The notes under the pieces were generated by a model. The model did no database searches, was not told the origin of the DNA, and was given only the letters and a program-made list of their open reading frames with translations. Source: JAGNDO01 sp963704975 (GTDB lineage: Bacteria; Chloroflexota; Anaerolineae; Caldilineales; Caldilineaceae). From it: DNA of 64,000 nt. Each line of letters opens with the position of its first letter. Within the stretch, counting starts at the first letter, position 1. A program made the position numbers and the translations under genes. Where the stretch lies: NCBI GenBank assembly GCA_963704975.1, contig CAVPIK010000005.1, positions 160,197 through 224,196 of the forward strand. Reading direction: 5' to 3'. Below are positions 1 to 10,085 of this stretch, in pieces.

Positions 1-1
1 C

Positions 2-1237
2 TTTGCCTATCTGGTCTCTCCCTTTGCCCCCACGGGGCTGCAAATTCGGGTGATGGGCGCAGGACTGACCATTTTCCTGTGGCTGATCTCTGTTTTGGGC
101 TGGATTGTCACCCTGACTTTCTTGAAATACCAAGCGCCCGGGATCGACCCAATCCAGATCTTTGGCACCCAGATGCAGACCCATTTTGTGACATCTGCGC
201 CCTACCGGCCCCTGGCCGAGTTGCTCAGTGATCTCCTGGCCCCTCTGCTCTGGTTTGCCCTGGGCGGCAGTCTTTTCTACATGCTGCTCTACACCACCTA
301 CTACCGCCGCACCCTGCAAACTTCTCTGGCCCAGATCATCGACAGCTTTCGCCAGGTGCAGCAGGGCAACCTGACCTATCGCATCCCCCCCAGCACCTGG
401 CAAGATGAATTCAGCCAGATCGGGGTCTCCTTCAACCAGATGACCGACTCTCTGGACCAGGCCAACCAGGAGTTGACCGCCTATCAAAATCACTTGGAGG
501 ATCTGGTGGAAGAGCGCACGGCCCAGTTGGGCCAGGAGATGGCGTTGCGCCAACGGCTGGAACTGCGCCAGGGCATCCAGGACGAGCGGGAGCGCATTGC
601 CCAGGAGACCCACGACGGCATGTTGCAAACCCTGATGGGGGTGCGTATCCGCCTGACCCGGGGCAAGCGGCTCAGCCAGTTGGAAGCCGCCGCCATCCAG
701 GCCGAGATGGCCGAAATGGCCGACGAGATCACCCAGTCGATCCAGGATCTGCGCAACCTGATCAACGAACTCAACGAACAGATCCTGCCTGACGGCTTGG
801 TGAGTGGCCTGGAGCGGCTGATCCAGCGCTATGAGCGGGCCTACCCCCTCACCATCCGCCTGGACCTGGCCTACGCACCGGGGTTGATTTCCCTGAACCA
901 GGAGCTGCATCTTCTGCGCATTGTGCAGGAAGCCCTGTCCAATGCCAGCCGCCACGCCAACGCCAGCCAGATCTGGCTGGCGTTGAGCTGTGACTATCAA
1001 AACGGTCAAGCAGTGGGGCTGTCTGTGCAGATTCGAGACAACGGTCGGGGCTTTGACGTGGAGGAGCGCATGGGCAGCGGGTCGGGGTTGAGAAATATGC
1101 AGCGGCGGGCCGAACAGTTGGGGGCCAAGCTGGCGATCCAAAGCCAGGTGGGAGCGGAGACGGTCATCCGCCTGACCGTGCCAATTGGCCCCCTGGCAAC
1201 ACCGGATCAGGCGACCGCCTATCCGGTCACTTCCTGA
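2..1237 (+). CDS. NarL-type sensor histidine kinase, 5' end cut by the window edge
   Basis: Membrane sensor kinase that would phosphorylate a NarL/LuxR-type response regulator. The frame is open from base 2, so the N-terminus lies outside the window; the first in-window start codon is GTG at 50. Numbering from there: a hydrophobic segment at residues 5-25, a second at about 62-84, a HAMP-like linker at 85-140, a coiled coil at 140-180, then the HisKA_3 H-box ERERIAQETHDG with the phospho-acceptor His at 188. The N-box (QEALSNASRHAN) and G-boxes (DNGRGFD, GSGLRNM) of the ATPase domain follow. No response regulator is in the window; it may lie upstream. The 3' end overlaps the convergent glycosyltransferase by 19 bp. 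The family is clear; the signal is unknown. Confidence 0.9.
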   Translation, partial: FAYLVSPFAPTGLQIRVMGAGLTIFLWLISVLGWIVTLTFLKYQAPGIDPIQIFGTQMQTHFVTSAPYRPLAELLSDLLAPLLWFALGGSLFYMLLYTTYYRRTLQTSLAQIIDSFRQVQQGNLTYRIPPSTWQDEFSQIGVSFNQMTDSLDQANQELTAYQNHLEDLVEERTAQLGQEMALRQRLELRQGIQDERERIAQETHDGMLQTLMGVRIRLTRGKRLSQLEAAAIQAEMAEMADEITQSIQDLRNLINELNEQILPDGLVSGLERLIQRYERAYPLTIRLDLAYAPGLISLNQELHLLRIVQEALSNASRHANASQIWLALSCDYQNGQAVGLSVQIRDNGRGFDVEERMGSGSGLRNMQRRAEQLGAKLAIQSQVGAETVIRLTVPIGPLATPDQATAYPVTS

Positions 1238-2380
1238 TATAGCTCAAGGATCGAGCGGGCGTTGGCCCGGGCGCTGTAGCGGAGGGAATCTTTTTGGGCA
1301 GCCTTGCCCATGCCCTGGCGCAGGTCCGCATCTTGGGCCAAGCGCAGGAAGCGCAGGCCAAAGCTGAGGTCGTTGTCCTGGGCCAGAAAGCCGGTCTCCC
1401 CGTCCCGGATCAGATCGCTGACCCCTGGGGAGGCCAAGCCCAGGGCGGGCAGCCCCACGGCGGCGGCTTCGATAAAGGTGAGGGGATGCACTTCGGAGAC
1501 GCTGGCGGAGACAAAGAAGTCGGCCAGGGCGATGTAGCCGGGGACATGCTCGTAGGGCACCTTGCCGGTCAGGATCACCCGGTCGGCCACCCCAAGCTGG
1601 TTGACCAGATCCTGATAGTCGGCCAGGTCTGGCCCGCCGCCCACAAGAAGTAGATACAAGGGATCTTCCTCTGGCCCCCCAGGCCTGTTCCGGATCTCTT
1701 CCAGGATCAACGCGAAGAGATTGATCAGCCGCTCCACATCTTTTTCCCCACTCATGCGCCCCACAAAGACGGCCACCACCGCATCCGCAGGCAGCCCCAC
1801 GGCCTCGCGGGTCGTGGTCCACGCCGGCTGCGCGGAAGCGTTCCAGATCGATACCGTTGGGGATCACATGCACCCTGTCCTGGACGCCCCATTCGTGCAT
1901 CACCTCGGCGATGCCTGGGCTGGGGGCGATCAGGGCGGCGCAGCGCTGGCTGAAGAGTTGGAAGAAGGCGGTCAGGGCTGAATCGGAGAGGGCCGTGGGC
2001 AACAGGGGCAGATATTGCTTGACGTAGAGGTCGTAGCGGGTGTGGTTGGTGAAGATCAGGGGAATGTTGTAACGATTGGCGGCAAAGAGGCCGATGCTGC
2101 CGCTGACAAAGGGGTGGTGGACATGGATGACGTCCATCCGTTGCAGCAGTTCCCGGCTGCGCGGGTCCAGGGAGACGCTGAGGTGATAGCCCGTGTCGGC
2201 AATGGGAATGCCGGGGATGCGCACGATGTTGGGTTCGTCGCTGACCGATTCCTGGCTGCCGGGCACAAAGAGCCAGACCTGCTCGCCCTTGGCCTCCAGT
2301 TGCTCTTTGAGCAGGGAGACATGGTTGACCACCCCGTTGATGTTGGGCTTGTAGATATCGGAAAAGAGGGCAATGCGCAT
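1219..2380 (-). CDS. GT4 family glycosyltransferase (one frameshift)
   Basis: Retaining glycosyltransferase of the GT4/GT-B fold, transferring a sugar to a lipid or polysaccharide acceptor at the membrane; the exact substrate is unknown. The N-terminal half begins MRIALFSDIYKPNINGVV and contains HVHHPF and IPNGIDLERF. The C-terminal half has VGRMSGEKDVERL, LVGGGPD and the nucleotide-sugar motif SEVHPLTFIEAAAVGLPALG. The halves lie in different frames that join at about 1805-1822, where one extra base seems to be present (GTGGACCACGACCC on the minus strand). The start chosen is the ATG at 2380, because the family consensus begins there; an in-frame extension to 2434 runs into the upstream hairpin. 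It is probably functional in the organism and broken only in this consensus. Confidence 0.85.
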
Positions 2381-2411
2381 GGATAAGGGCCTTTGTTGAA
2401 TACTTGTATTG

Positions 2412-2478
2412 ACCACGGAAGACACAGAATACACGGAAGAACAGCTTTCTTTTCCGTGTATTCTGTGTCTTCCGTGGT
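2412..2478. repeat. Perfect 27-bp inverted repeat of the CACGGAAGACACAG type
   Basis: Arms at 2412-2438 and 2452-2478 are perfect reverse complements with a 13-nt loop. Each arm is built from imperfect short-period units (ACGGAAGACACAGAATACACGGAA). It fills most of the gap between the ASPIC/UnbV gene and the glycosyltransferase, both minus strand. It could act as a transcriptional terminator or RNA-stability hairpin, but there is no adjoining T-run. Similar elements recur through the window. Confidence 0.85.
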
Positions 2479-2484
2479 TTGAGA

Positions 2485-4254
2485 TTATGGCACGTAGGAC
2501 AAGATCAGTCGTTGGTTGGCCGCCACGTTTTCCAACTGGGTGACGGTCCCGTCGGGCCAGTGGACGGTGAGGGCGGACACAACCGTGGCACGACCCAGGC
2601 CAAAGTGCAAGAAGGGCGATTCGGTGGAGATGTAGCTGCTGCCGGCGTAGAGTTCCCGCACCAAACGGTGATCGTCGGCCAGGGTGATCTCTACGCGCAG
2701 ACCGGGGGCGAAGCGATCCGCGCCGATTTGCAGCCAGTTGCCCGGCTGCCCATCGTTGCGCAGGAGGATGGCCTGACCGGCGGCCACGTTGACCGCCACA
2801 TCCAGATCCCCGTCCTGGTCATAGTCGGCGGCGGCGCTGCCCCGGCCCAGGATACGGCCCAGGGCGTCCAGCCCGATCTCTGCGCTGGCCTCGGTAAACT
2901 GCACCGCCGCGGCCACGGGCAGATCCACGCCCCCGTCCCCGGCCAAATCAACCGTGCGGTTGCGATAGTAGCGCATGGTCTCCGGGTCGGTCTCCATGTT
3001 GGTGACCGGCACCCGGCCATTGACGATGAGCAGATCCGTGTCCGTGTCCTGGTCAAAGTCGGCCAGATGGGTGCCCCAGCCGGTCTGGCCGTTGCCCAGG
3101 CCGCTGACGCCGATGCGGAAGGTGCTGTATTGGAAGGTCAGAATCCCCGCCTCGGCGGTCTCGTTGCGATAGAGGGCGTTGAGTTCCCGCTCCCAGTTGG
3201 TGATGAAGAGGTCGGTCTGGCCGTCGCCGTCATAGTCGCCCCCGGCCACCCCCATGCCGCTGCCCGAATCCCCCACTTTGGCCGACTCGGTCAGATCCTC
3301 AAAGCGAAAGCCCAGCCCTTCCGGGTCCGCGGCCACGCCGCCGGGCCAGGGGTTGTTGGCATAGAGCCGGTTGGGGTGACCATCGTTGGCGATGTAGAGA
3401 TCCAGATCCCCGTCCCGATCCAGGTCGCTGAGCAGCGCGCCCAGCCCCCGTTCTTCCCGGTCCAGCCCGGCCAGGGCCGTCACCTCGCGGAAGGTGCCGT
3501 CCCCGTTGTTGAGGTAGAGATGATCGGGCAGGCCGTAATAGTCCTGGGGGAAGGCCCCGGAGGGCTTGGGCACCTTGTTTTTCAGATTGATATAGGCGGC
3601 CACAAAGAGATCCGGCCAGCCGTCCCCGTTGAGATCCCCGGCCACGGCCGCGCTGTTCCATTCGGGCGCGGCCAGCCCGGCGGCCACCGCCCCCTCGCGG
3701 AAGGTGCCGTCCCCGTTGTTCCACAGCAGGGCGTTGGGACCGTCCGCGGTCAGAAAGAGATCGGTCCAGCCGTCCATGTTCAGATCCGCGGCCAGACAGC
3801 CGTTGCCCACCGTGGCCAGATCCGCGGCGGAGGCGGCGCTGACATCCTCAAATTGGCCGGGCTGGGTGGCCCCCAAATTGCGGAAGAGGGCGTTGCGGGG
3901 CAGTCCGCCCTGGGTCTGCCAATAGTCCACCTCGTCCACGGCGTGGGAATTGACCAAATAGAGGTCCAGCCAGCCGTCGTTGTCATAGTCCAGCCAGCAC
4001 AGCCCGCCGCCCATGGCCGCGGCGGGATCCTGGAAAACCTGGGTGGCAAATGCGCCGTGCTGGAAGACAATCCCGGCTGTCTCGGCTACGTTGGTCAGGC
4101 GGAATTCACCGGTGGCGGGGAGCGGGGAGGCGGTAGGCGTGGAGACGGGAGGCGTGGGGGTCGGGTCAGATTTCCCGCAGGCAGCGAGCAGGGTCAGGGC
4201 GATCAGCGCGGCAGAGAGGACGCCAAATATCCGTCGCCGGTGGGGGCGGCGGAC
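2485..4254 (-). CDS. ASPIC/UnbV (CRTAC1-like) FG-GAP repeat lipoprotein
   Basis: Secreted, lipid-anchored beta-propeller protein. In frame upstream of the internal ATG at 4014 lies a signal sequence RRRIFGVLSAALIALTLLAAC, whose lipobox cysteine codon is 4179-4177, then a Thr/Pro-rich linker. The body carries repeated Ca-binding FG-GAP/VCBS blades (DLNGDGWPDLF, DLDRDGDLDLYI, DYDGDGQTDLF, DFDQDTDTDLLI, DYDQDGDLDVAV). The C-terminus is an ASPIC/UnbV domain ending VHWPDGTVTQLENVAANQ. No ATG or GTG precedes the signal in frame, so the true start is unresolved (roughly 4240-4290; a small indel is possible) and 4254 is approximate. It neighbours a propeller/di-haem peroxidase on the same strand, suggesting a shared extracytoplasmic role. 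The substrate is unknown. Confidence 0.8.
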   Translation of the reverse strand, partial: VRRPHRRRIFGVLSAALIALTLLAACGKSDPTPTPPVSTPTASPLPATGEFRLTNVAETAGIVFQHGAFATQVFQDPAAAMGGGLCWLDYDNDGWLDLYLVNSHAVDEVDYWQTQGGLPRNALFRNLGATQPGQFEDVSAASAADLATVGNGCLAADLNMDGWTDLFLTADGPNALLWNNGDGTFREGAVAAGLAAPEWNSAAVAGDLNGDGWPDLFVAAYINLKNKVPKPSGAFPQDYYGLPDHLYLNNGDGTFREVTALAGLDREERGLGALLSDLDRDGDLDLYIANDGHPNRLYANNPWPGGVAADPEGLGFRFEDLTESAKVGDSGSGMGVAGGDYDGDGQTDLFITNWERELNALYRNETAEAGILTFQYSTFRIGVSGLGNGQTGWGTHLADFDQDTDTDLLIVNGRVPVTNMETDPETMRYYRNRTVDLAGDGGVDLPVAAAVQFTEASAEIGLDALGRILGRGSAAADYDQDGDLDVAVNVAAGQAILLRNDGQPGNWLQIGADRFAPGLRVEITLADDHRLVRELYAGSSYISTESPFLHFGLGRATVVSALTVHWPDGTVTQLENVAANQRLILSYVP

Positions 4255-4339
4255 GATAGTTGAAAACGTCTGGGCAAACTCGCGACATCGGTTACGTCCG
4301 TATTCCGTTTGAGAAATTGGGTGGTGAATGGATTATCAC

Positions 4340-4412
4340 CCCTAAGACGCAAAGGGCACAAAGACAAACAAAGCCCTCCCTCTGCGGTTCTCTGCGCCCT
4401 CGGCGGTTAGAT
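4340..4412. repeat. Intergenic quasi-repeat (ACGCAAAGGGCACAAAGAC type)
   Basis: An AAAG-rich block at about 4347-4375 is followed by a TCTGCG/CTCGGCGG-rich block at about 4380-4408. The two are only loosely complementary. It belongs with the other purine/pyrimidine quasi-repeat hairpins of this window and lies just downstream of the peroxidase gene's stop codon. No gene was seen. Confidence 0.5.
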
Positions 4413-4423
4413 TGTTTATTGCC

Positions 4424-7001
4424 CTATTCCCGCCCCGCCGCCCGGATGGCAGCCTGGGATTGGTCCAAAGGCAGGTTGCTGGGGACACTTTCGGGGATAA
4501 ACTTATCCAGATCCGTGGCAGCGGGATCGGTCAACGCCCCCAAAAAAGCCACCAGATCGGCGATGTCCTGCTCGTCCAAAGGCAGCCCCTTTTGAAGCTG
4601 TTGGGCGGCGCTGGCCCATTGCTTGGCGGGCTGGTAGGGTTGCATGCTGCTGTAGAAGGTGGGCGGCACCCCATTGGCGCTGGGATCGTAGGCCGCGGCC
4701 CCATCCACGATGTTGCAGTGGTGGGCGATGGCCGCTTCCAGGGTGGCATAGGCCCCGTCGTGAAAATAGGGGGCGGTCAGGGTGACGTTGCGCAGGCTGG
4801 GGGTGCGGAATTTGTAGCGATCCCGAATGTCAAAGGTGACGTTGGCCCGGCCCCAATCTTCCCGCTGGGTATAGCCGTTGCCCTTGCCCGGCCCCAATTG
4901 GGGAGCCAGCAGGTTGTGGAAATCCATATCCGTAAAGAGATCCCCGCTGTGACATTGGACGCAGTTGACCCCGGCCTTGGCCTCGCCAAAGAAGAGCAGC
5001 GCCCCCCGCACCTGCTGATCGGTCAGGGCCTGATCGTCTCCGGCCAAATAGTTGTCCCACGGCGCGTCGGTGAAGATGAAGCGGCGCTCGAAGGCGGCCA
5101 GGGCCAGGGCGATATTGGGCAGGGTGATCGCATCCTCCGGCGCGGCGTCCGCCGCAAGTTTGTCGCCAAAGAGGTCCAAAAATTGCACCAAATAGCCATA
5201 TTCCCCCCGCAGCCGGGCCAGCAGTCTGGGTGCGGATGGTCTGGGGAGGCAGCCCGCCCAGGGTGGCCCCGGCCATCTCGTGCAGGCTGGTGAGGGGGAA
5301 GAGGGCCTGGGCGGCCAGGACATCGGTCATGCCCAGGTCGTTGATCACAGACTCCTGGGTCTCCACCTTGGCCCCTTGCAGGGCATAGCTCTCCACCCGG
5401 CCATCCCAAAACTGGGCGGAGAAGAGGGCGCTGTTGATCACCGTGGGCGAGTTGCGGGCCACAAACTGGCCCACAAAGGGATTGGTGACAATGGTCTCCC
5501 CGGTGATGGGGTCGATCTTGCCGGGCAAGCGGCGCACGGCCCCGGCCTCGTCGCCCAAAGTCACCCGGTCCACAAAGACCCGCTCCGGTCCCAGCCCGGA
5601 CCCGCCCGTGCCGATGGGCAGGGTGCGCCCGTCGGCCATGGCAAAGTCCGGGTGGTGACAGGTGGCGCAGGAGATGTTGCGGTCGCCGGAGAGCAGGGGG
5701 TCAAAGAAGAGGTCTTGGCCTAGCTTGGCCAAGGGCGTGTCGCCTTCTTTGACCATTTCGCCGGGATTGGGCTGGAGGCCGAGACGATCCACCACCGTGC
5801 GCAGGGCCGTGTGGGGTGAACCAGCCCCCGGCTGCATGGCCCCGTCAGGTGTCGTCACGTCAATGCGGGGCAGATCCGGGGCGGCGCTTGTCTCCGCCGG
5901 GCCAAAGGTGACATGCAGCACCCGGCCAGGGAAGACCTCGGTGATATAGAGGCTGCCATCGGGCATGGGCAGCACCGCGCCGGGAAAGTTGAGTTCGGTC
6001 AGCACGGTTTCCACCGTGCCGTCGGCCAAAATGCGGCTGAGGCGACCGGTCTTGACCTGATAGCCCGACCCGTCAAAGCAGGAAGCGTCCGTGGTGAAGC
6101 GGGCAAATTCCAGCACCCAGATCGTGCCGTCCGGCCCCTGGGCCACGTCGATGGGCATGTTCAGCCCACCCACAACCGTGCGCTGGCCCCGGGCCTCGTC
6201 AATCGCCACCAACTGCCCCGCGCCCACAGGATAGGGGCAGCCGCCGGTCAGGGTGACGTAATACTCGTCGCCGACCCGCTCGATCCCCGTGGGCACGGCC
6301 TGGACCGTGGCGCCCTCTTTGCTGGGGTTGGGCAGTTCAACAAAGCGATGAAAGAAGCGGGTGGTGCCGTCCGGGTTCATGGTGGCCACGCCATTGCCGC
6401 TGGCGTCGGTGACCACGGGCACGCCGTCCGGGTCAAAAGTGAGGTCATAGGGATTGATCACCCAGACATTGTTCAGCTCAAGCATGGCCGGAGTCAGATC
6501 GTCCAGGGCATAGGGGGTGGCCGGCAGGGTGAGGGTGCGCTGCTGGTCCCGGCTGAGAGGCAGAGTCAACAGATGGCGCTGGTTGAAGCCGCCCACATAG
6601 ATGGTCTTGCCGTCCGGGGAGAGGGCGACCAGGGGCACGCCGGAGAGATCCCCAGCATCCCGGCTACTAGGCAGGCCGGAGATCAGCCGCCCGACTGTGC
6701 CATCCGCCTGAATCAAACTGACCCCGGCGCTGAGATCCTTATTGCCTGTGCCTTCTTCGGCCACCAATAGGCCGCCATCCGGCAAAGCGGCCATACCTAG
6801 GGGGCCGAGCAGGCCATCCACCACAACCGTCACCTGGGGCGGCCCCAGAGCTTCGACCACCGGGGTTGGGGTCGGGTGGGGCTGGCCCACATCTCCGCGG
6901 ATGACAGGCCACCACAGATCGGCCAGGATCACGAAGACGAAGGCGGAGATAAAGATCACCGCAAGTACTGCGGGCAAACGGTCCATTATTTTGTCGTTCA
7001 T
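4424..7001 (-). CDS. ScyD/NHL-type propeller fused to a MauG-like di-haem cytochrome c peroxidase (one frameshift)
   Basis: A two-part extracytoplasmic redox protein. After the start MNDKIMDRL at 7001 come one membrane anchor (about residues 8-30) and a Pro/Thr linker. A ScyD/NHL-like propeller follows, with DGLLGPLGMAALPDGGLLV and repeated LSPDGKTIYVGGF-type blades. The C-terminal half is a CCP/MauG di-haem domain with two c-haem sites: CATCH (codons 5669-5655) and CVQCH (4963-4949). The frame slips once at about 5215-5235, just after LGGLPPQTIR, and continues to the stop at 4424. Peroxidases of this family reduce H2O2 or oxidise protein or small substrates. The propeller fusion is unusual, since most members start near the haem domain. 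The substrate is not predictable. Confidence 0.82.
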
Positions 7002-7189
7002 GGGTCGATTTCTATGGGTGAGTCGATCTATGTCGAGTACGTCTGTAGCGAGATCAGGTGGCATTGTGCAACGGGGGAGGCAATGCGAAAATTCATGAAT
7101 TCCTACCTCTATTTATACACCCGCCGGGGCAGTTTGACAAGTAGGAAGGCGATTTTGACCCTGGCCAACCCCAAGATCAGCGTTTACTT

Positions 7190-7266
7190 CCTTCCGCCCC
7201 CCGGCCCCCAATTCTGGGGGAGGTCGTGGACAGTTCCCCCCAAGGTTGGGGGGTCAGGGGGGCGTG
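7190..7266. repeat. C/G-run intergenic element
   Basis: Long C-runs and G-runs alternate (CCCCCCGGCCCCCAATTCTGGGGG, then TTCCCCCCAAGGTTGGGGGG). They can fold into CCCCC/GGGGG hairpins around AATT and AAGGTT cores. It lies between the peroxidase gene start and the GDPD gene end, both minus strand. A related CCAATCTGGGGG element occurs at 23907-24010. It is probably a mobile-like intergenic hairpin or a terminator; there is no T-run. Confidence 0.55.
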
Positions 7267-7283
7267 AACGCTACACCCCAAGA

Positions 7284-8375
7284 TCAGGGCAGGGAGAGCA
7301 GCAGATCCGGCCGGTCGCTGATCAGCCCGTCCACGCCCATGTCGATCAGGGCGCGCATGGCGTCCGGCTCGTTCACCGTCCACGGGATGACCAAGAGGCC
7401 GAGATCGTGGGCTTGGGTCACCAGGGCCGGGGTGAGGATCGTGGCGTTGGGCGAGAAAACCGATGCGCCCGCCTCAGCCCATCTTTGCAGATCCCCGGAC
7501 CGAGGGGCGCTGGAGGTGAGGGCGACCAAGGTCATCTCCGGGGCGACGCGGTGGACGGCCCACAGGGAGCGCAGATCAAAGCTCTGGATGGTCACCCGAT
7601 CCGCCAGCCCCCGTTCCTGAACCAGGGCCAGGATGGCCAGTTCAAAGGGGCCGGGGTTGACGCCGTCAAAGCCGTCGCCGATGTTTTGGGGCTGATCTTC
7701 TCTGCGCTTGGTCTCGATGTTGAAACGCACTTGGCGGGCGTTGTCCCGCTGGGCGGCGCTTTTGGACGGGTCCGCGGCGTAGGCGTCCACAAAGTCGAAG
7801 AGCCGGGCCAGGGTGACGATGCCGAAATTGTCCCCGGCCAGGGCGGTGGGGTCAGCCACCTGGGCCGGGAAGCGGGCGGCGTCCGGGTTGCGGTCACAGA
7901 TGTAGGCGGCCAGTTGGACAGCGGTGAGGTTGCGCAGGGCCAGAAACGTTGCTGGCGTGCGGCTATCATCCGGGTCCGGCACCAGCAGGCTGGAGGTCAT
8001 GTTCACTTCGACTCTGCACTTGGCCGGGTCGATGGTTGGATCATGCCAGATCACCAACTGATCGTCCGCGGAGAAGTGCAGGTCCAATTCCAGAGTGGTG
8101 ACACCCAGATCCAGGGCGATCTCGAAGGCGGGCAGGGTCTCTTCCGGGCGCAGACCGCGAGCGCCCCGGTGGCCTTGCACGTCAAAGCCGGGGGGCAGGT
8201 TGTTGGGGGTTTCCGTGGCGGGGGCCATCGTGGGGGCCATCACCGCAGGAGGTGCTGGGGCGGCGGGAGGTGGGGTGGCCCCCGGGGTACAAGCGGTCAA
8301 GCCAAGGGTCATCAACAGCAGGAGGACCCACACCGACCCGCTAGTAATTTTTTCAAAAGAAAGCGAACCAAACAT
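7284..8375 (-). CDS. ugpQ: Glycerophosphodiester phosphodiesterase lipoprotein
   Basis: Hydrolyses glycerophosphodiesters to sn-glycerol-3-phosphate and an alcohol. The start taken is MFGSLSF at 8375, followed by a lipoprotein signal with lipobox LGLTAC (Cys29) and a Pro/Ala linker, so the enzyme is exported and anchored. The GDPD signature is intact: QGHRGARGLRPEETLPAFEIALDLG with catalytic His/Arg and Glu, LELDLHFSADDQLVIWHDPTID, FNIETKR, and the C-terminal WTVNEPDAMRALIDMGVDGLISDRPD. It sits last behind a UgpB-type binding protein and two permeases, matching the logic of E. coli ugpBAECQ: extracellular hydrolysis feeding uptake. The symbol is by analogy; E. coli UgpQ itself is cytoplasmic. 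Confidence 0.88.
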   Translation of the reverse strand: MFGSLSFEKITSGSVWVLLLLMTLGLTACTPGATPPPAAPAPPAVMAPTMAPATETPNNLPPGFDVQGHRGARGLRPEETLPAFEIALDLGVTTLELDLHFSADDQLVIWHDPTIDPAKCRVEVNMTSSLLVPDPDDSRTPATFLALRNLTAVQLAAYICDRNPDAARFPAQVADPTALAGDNFGIVTLARLFDFVDAYAADPSKSAAQRDNARQVRFNIETKRREDQPQNIGDGFDGVNPGPFELAILALVQERGLADRVTIQSFDLRSLWAVHRVAPEMTLVALTSSAPRSGDLQRWAEAGASVFSPNATILTPALVTQAHDLGLLVIPWTVNEPDAMRALIDMGVDGLISDRPDLLLSLP

Positions 8376-8393
8376 TTGCAGCTCCAAAAAGCG

Positions 8394-8431
8394 AGGTGCG
8401 CAGCCCGCAGTGATCTGCGAGCTGCGCACCT
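8394..8431 (-). terminator. Hairpin with T-run between ugpB-like and GDPD genes
   Basis: Arms AGGTGCGCAGC (8394-8404) and GCTGCGCACCT (8421-8431) are an 11-bp perfect inverted repeat. Read on the minus strand the stem is followed closely by CGCTTTTT. It may attenuate transcription into the GDPD gene, lowering its expression relative to the binding protein. Confidence 0.6.
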
Positions 8432-8496
8432 GGTGGTACAGTTATGTTGGGTCAGTGAGACCCGGTGGCGCTAAAGCGCCGACTACGAACGACCCT

Positions 8497-9945
8497 TTAC
8501 TGGAAGAAGGAGTTGTAGCTTTCCAGCTCGACGTTGGCCTTGACAGCGGCCTCGTCCAGGGCTTCCTTGGGGGTCAGACCGTCGTCCAGGACCCGACTGT
8601 AGGTCTCGACGACGATGCGGCGGATGGCCGGGAAGGGGCCAGCGCGACCGCCCAGAACGGCGTAGTTGATGCTGCCGTCATCCAGGGTACGGTCTTGGTG
8701 GTGAAGAGCTGGTCAATGGCGGTGCCGAAGTTGGGATTCTCGTCCCAGATAGGCCTGGAGTTCCGGATTGTCCTGCAGGGCCATGCGCACGGGGAAGTAA
8801 CCGGATCCCTTGTGCCAGGTGATCTGCTGGGCATCTTCGGACATGAACTTCATGAACTGCCAAGAGGCATCGTTGATGGCCTCGTCGCCGGAGTCGATCA
8901 GCCACAGGGCGCCACCACCGATGGCCACACCGTTGCGCTCGGCTGCTGTCGGCATGGGGAATGAAGGCGGTGCCAACCGGGAATTCCGAATTGGTGATGA
9001 TCGAGACATCCGAGGTGGAGTCGATCATGATGGCAGCTTGACCGGTGGTGAAGGTGCTGTCAGTCTCGGTCCAGGTGCTGCCCAGGTTGGGGGCATAGCC
9101 ATCTTGGATCAGGCTGGTCAGGAAGGTGAAGACCTCGACGCCCATGTCGCTGTTGAAGACGAACTTCGGTGGCCCGACCCGTGCGGCCGTTGTCGTTGTT
9201 GAAGTAGAGGCCGCCGCTGTTGGCCAGCATCTGCTCGAAGTACCAGCCCACCTGACCGTGGGTGAAGCAGTAGGGAGCCACGTCCGCGGCCATCAAGTGA
9301 TCACACAAGGCCTTGAACTCGGACTGAAGCTCAGGCTACCGTCAATGGGGTCCACACCTGCGGCGTCAAACATATCGGCGTTGTAGTAGAGCAACGGGCG
9401 TGCTGCTGTTGAAGGCCATGACCGACCATGCCATTCTCGTCGGAATAGTAGTTGCGCACGGCGGGAACGATGACGTCGGCATCAAAGCCTTCGGCTTCTC
9501 CATCAACTGCCAGGCCGGAACCAGCAGAGCCGGTGTCGATCATGGTCTGGGTGGCGATGTCGAAGTTCTGGGTGATGTTGGGCAGGCCATCGGTCTCGAT
9601 GGCGGCCAACAGGCGTTGTAGGTATCGTCGTAGGAGCCGGTGTAGGTGGCGTTGACGAACGATAGCGTCCTGGCTGTCATTGAAACGGGCGGTCAGTTCG
9701 TTGACCAACTCACCCAGGTTACCACCCATGGCGTGCCAGAACTCCAGGGTGATGACGTCGGCGGCGGGAGCCGCTTCGGGAGCCGGGGCAACAGTTGCCT
9801 CGGCGGCGGGTGCTTCGACGGCAGCCGGGGCTTCAACAGCAGCGGCGGGCGCTTCGGCGGCAGGCGCAGGGGTAGCGGCCGGACAGGCCGTCAACACCAT
9901 TGCCATCAACAGAAGCAGGACAACAATCTTGTAGGTTCGATGCAT
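8497..9945 (-). CDS. ugpB: UgpB-like glycerol-3-phosphate-binding lipoprotein (several frameshifts)
   Basis: Periplasmic-type solute-binding protein of a carbohydrate/glycerol-3-phosphate ABC importer. The ATG at 9945 follows a strong AAGGAGG. The lipobox is MVLTAC, followed by an Ala/Pro/Glu-rich linker. Conserved pieces appear in different frames: LEFWHAMGGNLGELVNELTARFND near the start, FNSSTPV then LYYNADMFDAAGVDP at about 9380-9410 (one base apart), GGGALWLIDSGD at about 8900-8930, ITWHKGSGYFPVRM at about 8780-8825, and the C-terminus DGLTPKEALDEAAVKANVE. FNSSTPVLYYN and the WH..GY.P segment are recognisable UgpB features. At least six frame breaks lie at about 8690, 8745, 8960, 9175, 9330, 9395 and 9615-9655. 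These are probably consensus errors. Confidence 0.8.
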
Positions 9946-9997
9946 GTGGCTATTCCTCCTTAGTGGAAAGCTGTGGAAAAAAATGTGTAAAACGGGA

Positions 9998-10082
9998 ACG
10001 CTATTTGAATGCACAATGGACAATGCAGACAATGCACAATGTCGTGTGTGCGGAGAAAGTCAACCAATCAACAAATCAACCA
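9998..10082. repeat. Quasi-tandem CAATGCACAATG and CAACCAATCAAC repeats
   Basis: Two low-complexity blocks lie between the permease stop and the ugpB-like start. One is CACAATGGACAATGCAGACAATGCACAATG (10012-10042), the other is CAACCAATCAACAAATCAACCAAG (10060-10083). The second type recurs at 55739-55798 and 61853-61892, the first at 24640-24672. No coding content was seen. Confidence 0.6.
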
Positions 10083-10085
10083 AGT

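Noticed and set aside
2479..4263. 594-codon plus-strand open frame
   Set aside because: Antisense to the ASPIC/UnbV gene; Gly/Val/Gln-rich with no motif, while the minus strand has clear FG-GAP blades and a lipobox.
9998..10082. CRISPR array
   Set aside because: The CAATGCACAATG and CAACCAATC words are too short, irregular and lack spacers of uniform length; no cas genes.
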